Assembly (NCBI GenBank): GCA_019418235.1
Contig: DYCH01000047.1
Coordinates: 1-6,166, forward strand
DNA length: 6,166 bases
Source of the DNA: Sutterella sp.
GTDB taxonomy: Bacteria; Pseudomonadota; Gammaproteobacteria; Burkholderiales; Burkholderiaceae_F
Direction: 5' to 3'
Shown here piece after piece: positions 1 through 5,073 of the stretch. The translations under genes were made by a program, and so were the position numbers. Every line of letters begins with the position of its first letter. The first letter of the stretch is position 1. The notes under the pieces were generated by a model. That model ran no database searches and had not been told where the DNA came from. It saw nothing but the letters and a program-made list of their open reading frames with translations.

Positions 1-42
1 AACCGCCAGGTGCCGAACGGCATGCCTGTAATTGCGGTGTGA
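1..42 (+). CDS. Possible 3' end of a rightward gene (partial)
   Basis: Frame 1 is open from the window edge and ends in TGA at 40-42, giving a short tail reading NRQVPNGMPVIAV. A stem-loop begins two bases after the stop, as expected for the end of a transcription unit, and the gene would converge on the tctC end of the transporter operon. Only 13 codons are visible, so neither the family nor even the reality of the gene can be settled. The opposite strand is also open here, with a possible ATG at about position 24, but no Shine-Dalgarno sequence precedes it. Confidence 0.35.
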   Translation, partial: NRQVPNGMPVIAV

Positions 43-43
43 G

Positions 44-68
44 AGGGGCGAGATGCAAATCTCCCCCT
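44..68 (+). terminator. GC-rich stem-loop with GCAA tetraloop, possible terminator
   Basis: AGGGG (44-48), a bulged C (49) and GAGAT (50-54) pair with ATCTC (59-63) and CCCCT (64-68) around a GCAA loop (55-58). This gives ten base pairs closed by a GNRA tetraloop. It begins right after the putative stop at 40-42, which suggests a 3' end structure for the upstream gene. No uridine run follows (next bases TACTCGATTTATA), so it is a weak candidate for intrinsic termination. It may instead protect the mRNA 3' end. Confidence 0.4.
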
Positions 69-74
69 ACTCGA

Positions 75-136
75 TTTATAGAAACAGCCGTAAAACCTTT
101 GCTTTCAACCAGAGGATATAAGGCTGTTTCTATAAA
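75..136. repeat. Perfect 15-bp inverted repeat with 32-bp spacer
   Basis: TTTATAGAAACAGCC at 75-89 is the exact reverse complement of GGCTGTTTCTATAAA at 122-136. The spacer (90-121) has no obvious coding content. Neither strand shows a uridine run directly after the stem, so this is not a standard intrinsic terminator. It lies between two convergent transcription units. Possible roles are a long mRNA 3' end hairpin, a small non-autonomous palindromic element, or a protein-binding site. The repeat itself is certain; the role is unknown. Confidence 0.8.
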
Positions 137-205
137 CCAAAGGGTTATTAAAAAAAACGAACAACTTAAAGTAAAAGATTAAATGACACGTTGCCATTTT
201 CAGAT

Positions 206-242
206 AACAAAAGGCCCCGGGTTCAGAAACTTCCCCCAGGGC
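206..242 (-). terminator. Intrinsic terminator of the tctBAC operon
   Basis: Read on the minus strand, GCCCTGGG (242-235) pairs with CCCGGGGC (221-214). This is an eight-pair stem with one G-U pair and a 13-nt loop, followed by C and then TTTTGTT (212-206). It starts 28 nt after the tctC stop codon. Position, GC-rich stem and T-run fit a Rho-independent terminator closing the leftward operon. Confidence 0.78.
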
Positions 243-269
243 ACAATTTAAAGCGAAAAGCCTACGAGA

Positions 270-1214
270 TTAGTAGAGCGTGCTGATCACGTCACGAGCA
301 AACTTTTCTTGAGCCTTGATCAATTCGCCCAACTCCTTGTCGGTCTTGTATTCAAGGTTAAGACCTGCCGTTTGGTGAGCCTTGATCACTTCAGGATCGT
401 TCATCACCTTTTGGAACGTGTCAACGTAGTACTTCAACACGTCAGCAGGCATACCGGCCGGAGCAACCAAAGCACGGGCAGAGCCGTACCATTCGCCGTA
501 GTAACCCATTTCACCCAAAGTCGGGACGTTCGGGAATTCCTTCAAGCGTTGCTTATCGAAGACGCCCAAAATGCGAAGTTCGGGCTTGTCACCCTTGACG
601 AGCTTAGCGACGTCAGCGATCTTAGCGCAAGAGAAGTCCACTTCGCCTTGACGCAAAGCGAGTAATTGGTCAGCCGTGCCACCGTAAGGAACAGCTTTGT
701 ATTGGATGCCGGCGCTCTTGGCGAACAATTGAGCGGCCGTGTGGTTAGAAGCCTTCACGCCATTGGTGGAGCAACGCATCTTTCTGTTGGCCTTAGCAGC
801 ATTAACCAACCCCTTCAAAGAATCGATCTTGCTGTCAGCACGGACAACGATCACGCTCGTTTCCGTTAAGTGGTTAGCGATCGGAACAATTTGGGAGGTC
901 TTAAAGGGAGCACCCTTTTGAGCGGCCAAAGTCGTAAAGGTCGGCAAGTTGATAAAGCCGATCGTGTAGCCGTCGGGCTTGGCTTGAACCAAACGCGTCC
1001 AACCGATCTTACCGTCAGCACCCGGCAAGTTGTTGATGATCAACGTCTTACCGATGAACTTTTCAGCTTGGCTCGAGAGCAAACGAGCGCCCGTGTCCGT
1101 ACCGGAACCGGCCTTATAGGCAACGATCACGTTAATGTCGTTTTGCGGGGTCCAAGCTTGGGCTGAAAGAGGAAGAGCCATCGCAACAGCCAACGATAAA
1201 AGGACTTTTTTCAT
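270..1214 (-). CDS. tctC: Bug/TctC-family periplasmic solute-binding protein of a tripartite tricarboxylate transporter
   Basis: This is the extracytoplasmic receptor that captures the substrate and hands it to the TctA/TctB membrane subunits. The 314-residue length is typical of the family. Residues 1-20 form a clear Sec signal peptide (MKK, hydrophobic core, cleavage after AQA). Family landmarks follow: the loop VAYKAGSGTDTGAR (31-44, family VPFxAGGxxD), PGADGKIG (64-71), KPDGYTIG (79-86), PYGGTADQLLALRQGEVD (176-193), and PNVPTLGEMG (228-237) before an APAGMP segment (251-256). The ATG is supported by AGGAGA seven bases upstream. It is the last gene of the operon, 100 bp after tctA, and is followed by a terminator. 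In the C-terminal part sampled, codon choice is strongly biased (Lys nearly always AAG, Asn AAC, Ile ATC), suggesting high expression. The substrate cannot be read from sequence; Bug proteins bind citrate, dicarboxylates, aromatic acids, amino acids or nicotinate. Confidence 0.93.
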   Translation of the reverse strand: MKKVLLSLAVAMALPLSAQAWTPQNDINVIVAYKAGSGTDTGARLLSSQAEKFIGKTLIINNLPGADGKIGWTRLVQAKPDGYTIGFINLPTFTTLAAQKGAPFKTSQIVPIANHLTETSVIVVRADSKIDSLKGLVNAAKANRKMRCSTNGVKASNHTAAQLFAKSAGIQYKAVPYGGTADQLLALRQGEVDFSCAKIADVAKLVKGDKPELRILGVFDKQRLKEFPNVPTLGEMGYYGEWYGSARALVAPAGMPADVLKYYVDTFQKVMNDPEVIKAHQTAGLNLEYKTDKELGELIKAQEKFARDVISTLY

Positions 1215-1314
1215 GTACCAATCTCCTATATCTTTAAACGATATTAAGTTTTATCTACGGACCCAATAAAACGAATGAAGTGAAGAGGTCCAAACCTCGC
1301 TCCATTTAAGAAAA
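1215..1314 (-). promoter_or_regulatory. tctA-tctC spacer with small hairpin and RBS
   Basis: This 100-bp gap is long for an operon whose other junction is 15 bp. On the minus strand it holds a hairpin GAGGT-TTGG-ACCTC (1298-1285) followed by a moderately T-rich stretch, then a second small inverted repeat ATATC/GATAT (1244-1240 with 1232-1228), then the tctC ribosome-binding site AGGAGA (1227-1222). I see no convincing -35/-10 pair. The hairpin could stabilise or process the mRNA so that the binding protein is made in excess over the membrane subunits, as is common for binding-protein-dependent transporters. That role is inference. Confidence 0.35.
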
Positions 1315-2820
1315 TTAACTATTCTTATCCAACATACGCTTTTCAAAGCGACCCATGATGATCGGGGAGAAGATCCCGACTACACAAAGGATGATCAACA
1401 TCCAGCACAAGGGGGTTGAGAAAAGAATCATCGGATCGCCATCGCTCAAATAAAGCGAACGACGCAGACCGTTTTCACCGATCGGGCCCAAAATAAGGCC
1501 TAAAACGATAGCGGCGGCATTTAAGTCAAACTTGCGAACCAAGTAACCGATCACGCCGAAGATGAACATGATGATGACTTCAACGAAGTTATTGTGAATA
1601 GCGTAAGAACCCACCACGCACAACACAACGATTGAAGGAATCAAGATACTGTCAGACAAGCGAGAAATTTGAGCAAAGACTTTGCTGCCCCACAAACCGA
1701 TACCGAGCATGGCAAATTGCACGAGCACGAAGCCTGCAAAGAACGTGTAGGTCATCGGAGCATAGGTAGAAAAGAGTTCCGGCCCCGGTTGAAGACCGTG
1801 AATAATCAAGCCACCCATCAAAACCGCTGTCACGGATTCGCCCGGAATCCCTAAGGTCAAAGTCGGAATCAAGGAGCCACCCGTCACAGCGTTGTTGGCA
1901 GCTTCGGAACCCGCCACCCCTTCAATGGAACCTGTACCGAATTCTTCCTTATGTTTTGAGAAGCGTCGAGCTTCGTTATAACCCATAAAGCAAGCAATCG
2001 TGGCACCGGCACCGGGCAAAATCCCCAAGATGTTACCGATTAACCAAGAACGGGTAATGGTCGGCATTAAGCGTTTAACTTCTTGACGAGAAAGACCGTA
2101 TTGCATCTTAAATTTAGCGGCCTTAGCGCGTTCAATAATCTTCTTTTCAGCCAAGATGAAGACTTGGGACATGGAGAAGAGACCAATCAAAGCGCAGGTC
2201 GTATTCACGCCGTTATAGAGCGTGCTTTGACCAAACATGAAGCGTTCGACCCCTTCCATCGGGTCCATGCCGATGGTGGAGATCAAAAGGCCCAAAATGC
2301 CCGACATCAACCCTTTCAAAATAGAGCGGGAAGAGACACCGGCAATAATCGTTAAGCCAAAGATGGAGAGCCAGAAGTATTCCGGGCTCTTAAATTGCAT
2401 GGCAAGTTCTGCTAAAAGCGGTGAGAAGAAGAAAAGCAAAATACAACTTAGCAAACCGCCACAGAAAGACGCATAGCAAGCCACACTCAAAGCTTTGGCG
2501 GCTTGCCCTTTCAATGTCAATTGATAGCCTTCAATGGCCGTTGCAGCGGAAGCCGGTGTACCTGGCGTATGGATCAAAATGGCGCTAATGGAACCACCGA
2601 AAATAGCCCCGCAATAGATACCGCCCAACACAATTAAACCGGTGGCGGGATCCATCCCGAAAGTCACCGGTAATAAAAGAGCCACCCCCATGGCGGCCGA
2701 GAGCCCCGGCAAACAACCGATCGTGATCCCAAGCGCGGTGGAAGCCACCATCGCCAATAAGTTCATCGGGGAGAGTGCATGAATGAAGCCCGCACCCATT
2801 AAACCTAATGTTTCTAACAT
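1315..2820 (-). CDS. tctA: TctA-family large membrane subunit of tripartite tricarboxylate transporter
   Basis: This is the transport-conducting integral membrane subunit, driven by an ion gradient and fed by the TctC receptor. Its 501 residues match the usual length of about 500. It has many hydrophobic segments and two related glycine/proline-rich repeats diagnostic of the family: GCLPGLSAAMGVALLLP (35-51) with IYCGAIFGGSISAIL and HTPGTPASAATAIEGY (68-99) in the first half, and ILPGAGATIACFMGYNEARR (267-286) with GVAGSEAANNAVTGG and TLGIPGESVTAVLMGG (301-337) in the second half. The ATG is set by GGAGAGGAG six bases upstream, within the 15-bp gap after tctB. No truncation or frameshift is seen. 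Assignment to the family is secure; the substrate is unknown. Confidence 0.95.
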   Translation of the reverse strand: MLETLGLMGAGFIHALSPMNLLAMVASTALGITIGCLPGLSAAMGVALLLPVTFGMDPATGLIVLGGIYCGAIFGGSISAILIHTPGTPASAATAIEGYQLTLKGQAAKALSVACYASFCGGLLSCILLFFFSPLLAELAMQFKSPEYFWLSIFGLTIIAGVSSRSILKGLMSGILGLLISTIGMDPMEGVERFMFGQSTLYNGVNTTCALIGLFSMSQVFILAEKKIIERAKAAKFKMQYGLSRQEVKRLMPTITRSWLIGNILGILPGAGATIACFMGYNEARRFSKHKEEFGTGSIEGVAGSEAANNAVTGGSLIPTLTLGIPGESVTAVLMGGLIIHGLQPGPELFSTYAPMTYTFFAGFVLVQFAMLGIGLWGSKVFAQISRLSDSILIPSIVVLCVVGSYAIHNNFVEVIIMFIFGVIGYLVRKFDLNAAAIVLGLILGPIGENGLRRSLYLSDGDPMILFSTPLCWMLIILCVVGIFSPIIMGRFEKRMLDKNS

Positions 2821-2835
2821 ACGACGCTCCTCTCC

Positions 2836-3285
2836 TTAACCAAAAAACATGCCCGCGGGAAGGGGAACGTGTAAGAAAGCGGAAAAGACCGCCGCCACCA
2901 TGGCGGCAATCACAATAACGCTGATTGCAATATAAAGGGGCTTGACGCGCAAGAAAAGCATGGTGCCCACCATGAAGATGGCCGTTGAGAGGTAATAGCC
3001 AGTCACATACATTAAGGCGAGATAACCGATGATCCAGGCGGCTACGCCCATAAATTGCATCGGGATAAATTCTTTAAAAGCATGCGCCACATCATCTTCG
3101 ACTTGGTGGTTGGAACGATACGATGCTAACGACTTGATTAAATAGAGAGTATTGACAAAGAGCAAGGCGCTAATGAGCACCAAAGGGTATGTTTGTGCAG
3201 CATCGGGCAAATCCAACGTCATGAACAAAAAGCCCAAGCCGATGGCGTAGATGACACTGACAACACCGAAGTCAGATTTTTTCAT
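2836..3285 (-). CDS. tctB: TctB-family small membrane subunit of tripartite tricarboxylate transporter
   Basis: This is the poorly conserved small membrane component needed with TctA for uptake. Its 149 residues are typical. Hydrophobic helices are visible at about residues 7-25, 33-52, 77-112 (probably two) and 117-138, with a charged loop at 53-72 (RSNHQVEDD). The YP after the first helix (33-34) and the ending VPLPAG (140-145) are common TctB traits. It is the first gene of the minus-strand operon, and tctA follows after 15 bp. The ribosome-binding site is weak (GGAC about six bases before ATG). The order tctB-tctA-tctC differs from the classical Salmonella tctCBA order. The call rests on size, topology and neighbourhood more than on sharp motifs. 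Confidence 0.88.
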   Translation of the reverse strand: MKKSDFGVVSVIYAIGLGFLFMTLDLPDAAQTYPLVLISALLFVNTLYLIKSLASYRSNHQVEDDVAHAFKEFIPMQFMGVAAWIIGYLALMYVTGYYLSTAIFMVGTMLFLRVKPLYIAISVIVIAAMVAAVFSAFLHVPLPAGMFFG

Positions 3286-3355
3286 AGAAAGTCCGCAAGT
3301 AGGGAAAAATTCAGCAATGTGAATTGTGATGATGGACTTTTGGTATTGCTCGTGA

Positions 3356-3368
3356 GATATGCGATATC
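3356..3368. promoter_or_regulatory. Small perfect palindrome GATAT-GCG-ATATC in the tctB leader
   Basis: GATAT (3356-3360) and ATATC (3364-3368) are exact inverted repeats around GCG. The site lies about 30 bp downstream of the predicted tctB transcription start, where a repressor could act. Half sites this short occur often by chance, so an operator role is only a suggestion. Confidence 0.25.
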
Positions 3369-3405
3369 AAAAATCAATCCATTCAAACATTACTGGCGCC
3401 CAAGG

Positions 3406-3435
3406 ATTGTAGCCCTTATCAATAGACGATGTCAG
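3406..3435 (-). promoter_or_regulatory. Predicted sigma70 promoter for tctBAC
   Basis: On the minus strand CTGACA (3435-3430; 5/6 match to TTGACA) is followed by an 18-bp spacer and TACAAT (3411-3406; 5/6 match to TATAAT). Transcription would start near 3399, giving a 5' leader of about 114 nt before the tctB ATG at 3285. This is the best promoter match I found on that strand in the gap. Confidence 0.6.
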
Positions 3436-3502
3436 CAAATTGCCTAATATTTAAACAAATTCTCGGACTAACCCTAACACATAATTGAAGTAGAACTTTA
3501 AG

Positions 3503-3522
3503 AACTGCCTATCTAGACAGTT
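3503..3522. promoter_or_regulatory. 20-bp imperfect palindrome with CTAG core, candidate operator
   Basis: AACTG(C)CTA-TC-TAG(A)CAGTT reads as an inverted repeat with 8 of 10 positions paired. A second CTAG follows at 3527-3530. It lies about 45 bp upstream of the predicted trpL -35 element, so it could bind a regulator of the trp leader, or of the divergent tct promoter. It does not match the enterobacterial TrpR site, which has CTAG-TTAA-CTAG. No regulator can be named. Confidence 0.35.
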
Positions 3523-3567
3523 AAACCTAGAAAAGCAGAACATAACGGATGAGATTTCAAATCAATG

Positions 3568-3596
3568 TTTCACTTTTTCAAGAAAACTGATAAAGT
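3568..3596 (+). promoter_or_regulatory. Weak candidate promoter for trpL-trpB
   Basis: TTTCAC (3568-3573) lies 17 bp before TAAAGT (3591-3596), the latter part of a TGATAAAGT run. The -35 match is poor. The position is good: a start near 3602 would leave about 25 nt before the leader peptide ATG, as in enterobacterial trp leaders. The location is favoured by the attenuator layout rather than by promoter strength. Confidence 0.35.
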
Positions 3597-3626
3597 AAGA
3601 AAACATTCCTTTTTAAGGTAATTGAA

Positions 3627-3674
3627 ATGAACACGATGTTGCAAAACGCACAATGCTGGTGGTGGCGCTGCTGA
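3627..3674 (+). CDS. trpL: trp operon leader peptide with three tandem Trp codons
   Basis: This 15-residue ORF, MNTMLQNAQCWWWRC, has three consecutive TGG codons (3657-3665) and ends with TGA (3672-3674) followed in frame by TAA. A Shine-Dalgarno TAAGGT (3614-3619) lies just ahead of the ATG. The peptide works as a sensor of charged tRNA-Trp: its translation sets the fold of the RNA that follows. Size, Trp run near the C-terminus, stop just before an antiterminator segment, and the downstream trpB together make this a standard trp leader. The run WWWR resembles leaders of other proteobacterial trp operons, while the rest of the peptide is not conserved in general. Confidence 0.9.
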   Translation: MNTMLQNAQCWWWRC

Positions 3675-3718
3675 TAAGCGGGTGCCATGGTTTTTTGCAA
3701 CTTATGAAATAAACCCGC
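3663..3718 (+). promoter_or_regulatory. Pause hairpin (1:2) and antiterminator (2:3) of the trp attenuator
   Basis: Segment 1, TGGCGC (3663-3668, last Trp codon and Arg codon), can pair with GTGCCA (3682-3687), using one G-U pair. Segment 2, GCGGGT (3678-3683), overlaps that stem and is the exact complement of ACCCGC (3713-3718), the left arm of the terminator. A ribosome stalled at the TGG codons would leave segment 2 free and favour 2:3, hence read-through. A ribosome reaching the stop at 3672 would cover segment 2 and favour termination. The 2:3 stem is only six pairs but GC-rich. GGTTT (3689-3693) is a second, competing partner of the same arm. Confidence 0.75.
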
Positions 3719-3743
3719 CTAGTTTGAGCGGGTTTATTTTTAT
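3709..3743 (+). terminator. Attenuator terminator (3:4 hairpin)
   Basis: ATAAACCCGC (3709-3718) pairs perfectly with GCGGGTTTAT (3728-3737) around a 9-nt loop. The stem can extend by A-U pairs to 3707/3739, and TTTTTAT follows. This is a strong Rho-independent terminator located 35 nt after the leader stop codon and about 65 nt before trpB. It has no upstream gene to terminate except the leader peptide, which marks it as a regulatory attenuator. Segment 4 repeats the GCGGGT of segment 2, the signature of mutually exclusive folding. Confidence 0.9.
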
Positions 3744-3762
3744 CCTTAAAACCTATCACTAC

Positions 3763-3810
3763 TCATAAGTCCGTTCGAAATAGGCAAACACTATTTGGAG
3801 TGACTTATGA
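3763..3810 (+). promoter_or_regulatory. Inverted repeat that can mask the trpB start codon
   Basis: TCATAAGTC (3763-3771) is the exact complement of GACTTATGA (3802-3810), which contains the trpB ATG (3807-3809). The 30-nt loop holds the Shine-Dalgarno GGAG (3797-3800). The stem would block initiation. The same TCATAAGT could instead pair with a second ACTTATGA at 3700-3707, just before the terminator, which would leave the start free. The complementarities are exact; a regulatory role is inference. Confidence 0.4.
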
Positions 3811-5057
3811 CTCAACTTAATCCTTTCTTCGGTCCTTTCGGCGGTCAGTTTGTTCCTGAGGTTTTAAAGCCTGCTTTGGACCAACTCGAAAATGCTTTCC
3901 TTGAAGCGCAAAGCGATGACGCATTTAAAGAAGAACTTCAACATCTCCTCTATGACTATGCGGGTCGTCCAACGCCTTTGACCCTTTGTCAAAATTTAAC
4001 CGCCGGCACAAACACAAAGATTTTCTTAAAGCGTGAAGACCTTTTACATGGCGGCGCACACAAAACAAACCAAGTATTAGGTCAAGCACTATTGGCTAAA
4101 CGCATGGGCAAAAAGCGCATCATCGCAGAAACCGGTGCCGGTCAACACGGTGTTGCCACGGCTCTGGCCTGTTCTTTAATGGGTTTTGATTGCACGATTT
4201 ACATGGGTGCCAAGGACGTGGAGCGCCAAAAAACCAATGTTTTCCGCATGGAATTGATGGGAGCCAAGGTTATTGCCGTCACTGAAGGCGCGCAAACGTT
4301 AAAGGAAGCCTGTGAAGCCGCCTTAAATGATTGGGTCGAAAACGTCGATACGACGCACTATATGTTAGGCACGGCCGCCGGACCCCATCCGTTCCCGACG
4401 ATTGTTCGCGAATTTCAAAAGATCATTGGCGAAGAAGCCAAGGAACAAATCCTTGATATTGAACACCATTTGCCCGATGCCGTCATTGCCTGCGTGGGCG
4501 GAGGGAGCAACGCCATTGGTTTATTTAACGACTTTATTGAACACGAAAATGTCGACCTGATTGGCGTTGAACCGGCTGGTTTTGGCATGGATACCGACAA
4601 ACACGGCTGCGTACTTCAAAAAGGCACGGAAGGCGTCTTTTTCGGCGCAAACTCCCTCAATATGCAAAACGAGAAAGGGGAGATTGAAGAGTCTTACTCG
4701 ATCGCTGCTGGTCTTGACTTCCCATCCGTTGGGCCCCAACACTGCTACCTTCAATCCATTGGCCGTGCGCAATACGTGGGGATTAAGGACGTTGAAGCCC
4801 TTGAAGCCTTTATGCTCTTAAGTCTTCATGAAGGCATTATTCCTGCCTTGGAAAGTTCTCACGCTTTGGCCTACGCTTTGAAGATGGCAAAGGCCGATCC
4901 CCAAAAACAGCAAACGCTCATTGTGAATCTCTCCGGGCGCGGTGACAAGGATATCTTCCAGGTTTATGATTATTTCAAGAAGGAAGGCATCATGATCGAT
5001 GGTCACTTAACGCAAGCTTCTTTAATCGCTTTCCAAGAAAAGCATCAACTTATTTAA
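3807..5057 (+). CDS. trpB: Tryptophan synthase beta chain
   Basis: This is a cytoplasmic pyridoxal-phosphate enzyme that condenses indole with L-serine to give L-tryptophan, normally in an alpha2-beta2 complex with TrpA. All key residues are present, one position lower than in the enterobacterial enzyme: PLP lysine K86 in HGGAHKTN, E108 in ETGAGQHG, the phosphate-binding GGGSN (231-235), D304 in GLDFPSVGP, E349 in ALESSHA and S376 in LSGRGD. The protein is of the conventional TrpA-partnered TrpB1 type. At 416 residues it is about 20 longer than usual; the extra residues form a C-terminal tail after KKEGI. The start is set by GGAG six bases before ATG and by the family N-terminus (NPFFGPFGGQFVPE). 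Expression is controlled by the trpL attenuator just upstream. No trpA follows: the next gene, after 16 bp, is an M20 hydrolase. Confidence 0.97.
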   Translation: MTQLNPFFGPFGGQFVPEVLKPALDQLENAFLEAQSDDAFKEELQHLLYDYAGRPTPLTLCQNLTAGTNTKIFLKREDLLHGGAHKTNQVLGQALLAKRMGKKRIIAETGAGQHGVATALACSLMGFDCTIYMGAKDVERQKTNVFRMELMGAKVIAVTEGAQTLKEACEAALNDWVENVDTTHYMLGTAAGPHPFPTIVREFQKIIGEEAKEQILDIEHHLPDAVIACVGGGSNAIGLFNDFIEHENVDLIGVEPAGFGMDTDKHGCVLQKGTEGVFFGANSLNMQNEKGEIEESYSIAAGLDFPSVGPQHCYLQSIGRAQYVGIKDVEALEAFMLLSLHEGIIPALESSHALAYALKMAKADPQKQQTLIVNLSGRGDKDIFQVYDYFKKEGIMIDGHLTQASLIAFQEKHQLI

Positions 5058-5073
5058 ATATTAGGGGGCGAAT

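Larger units (their letters stand above)
3286..3626. other. Divergent intergenic control region between tctB and trpL
   Basis: These 341 bases contain no credible gene. Open stretches on the plus strand here mostly overlap tctB in another frame and lack a ribosome-binding site and any protein character. The leftward half holds a good promoter and a long (about 114 nt) leader for tctB. The rightward half is AT-rich and holds a CTAG-containing palindrome and a weak promoter for the trp leader. The region therefore probably serves as two back-to-back promoters. Confidence 0.7.

Noticed and set aside
1..24. Minus-strand gene start (ATG near 24) reading off the left edge
   Set aside because: No ribosome-binding site precedes it and it would lie after the operon terminator; a rightward gene end followed by a hairpin fits better.
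309..1166. Several plus-strand open frames antisense to tctC (starts near 309, 666, 739, 870)
   Set aside because: They are shadows of the clear minus-strand tctC gene, lack ribosome-binding sites and show no protein-family character.
3319..3329. TGTGAATTGTGA resembling a CRP half site
   Set aside because: The two TGTGA words are direct, not inverted, and the TGTGA-N6-TCACA layout is absent.
3193..3447. 84-codon plus-strand open frame across the tctB start and the gap
   Set aside because: It overlaps tctB antisense, has no Shine-Dalgarno sequence and has an unstructured composition; the tctB promoter on the other strand explains the region better.
3752..3784. CCTAT/ATAGG stem before trpB
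   Set aside because: It has only five pairs with a 23-nt loop, and is weaker than the overlapping 9-bp repeat that includes the trpB start codon.
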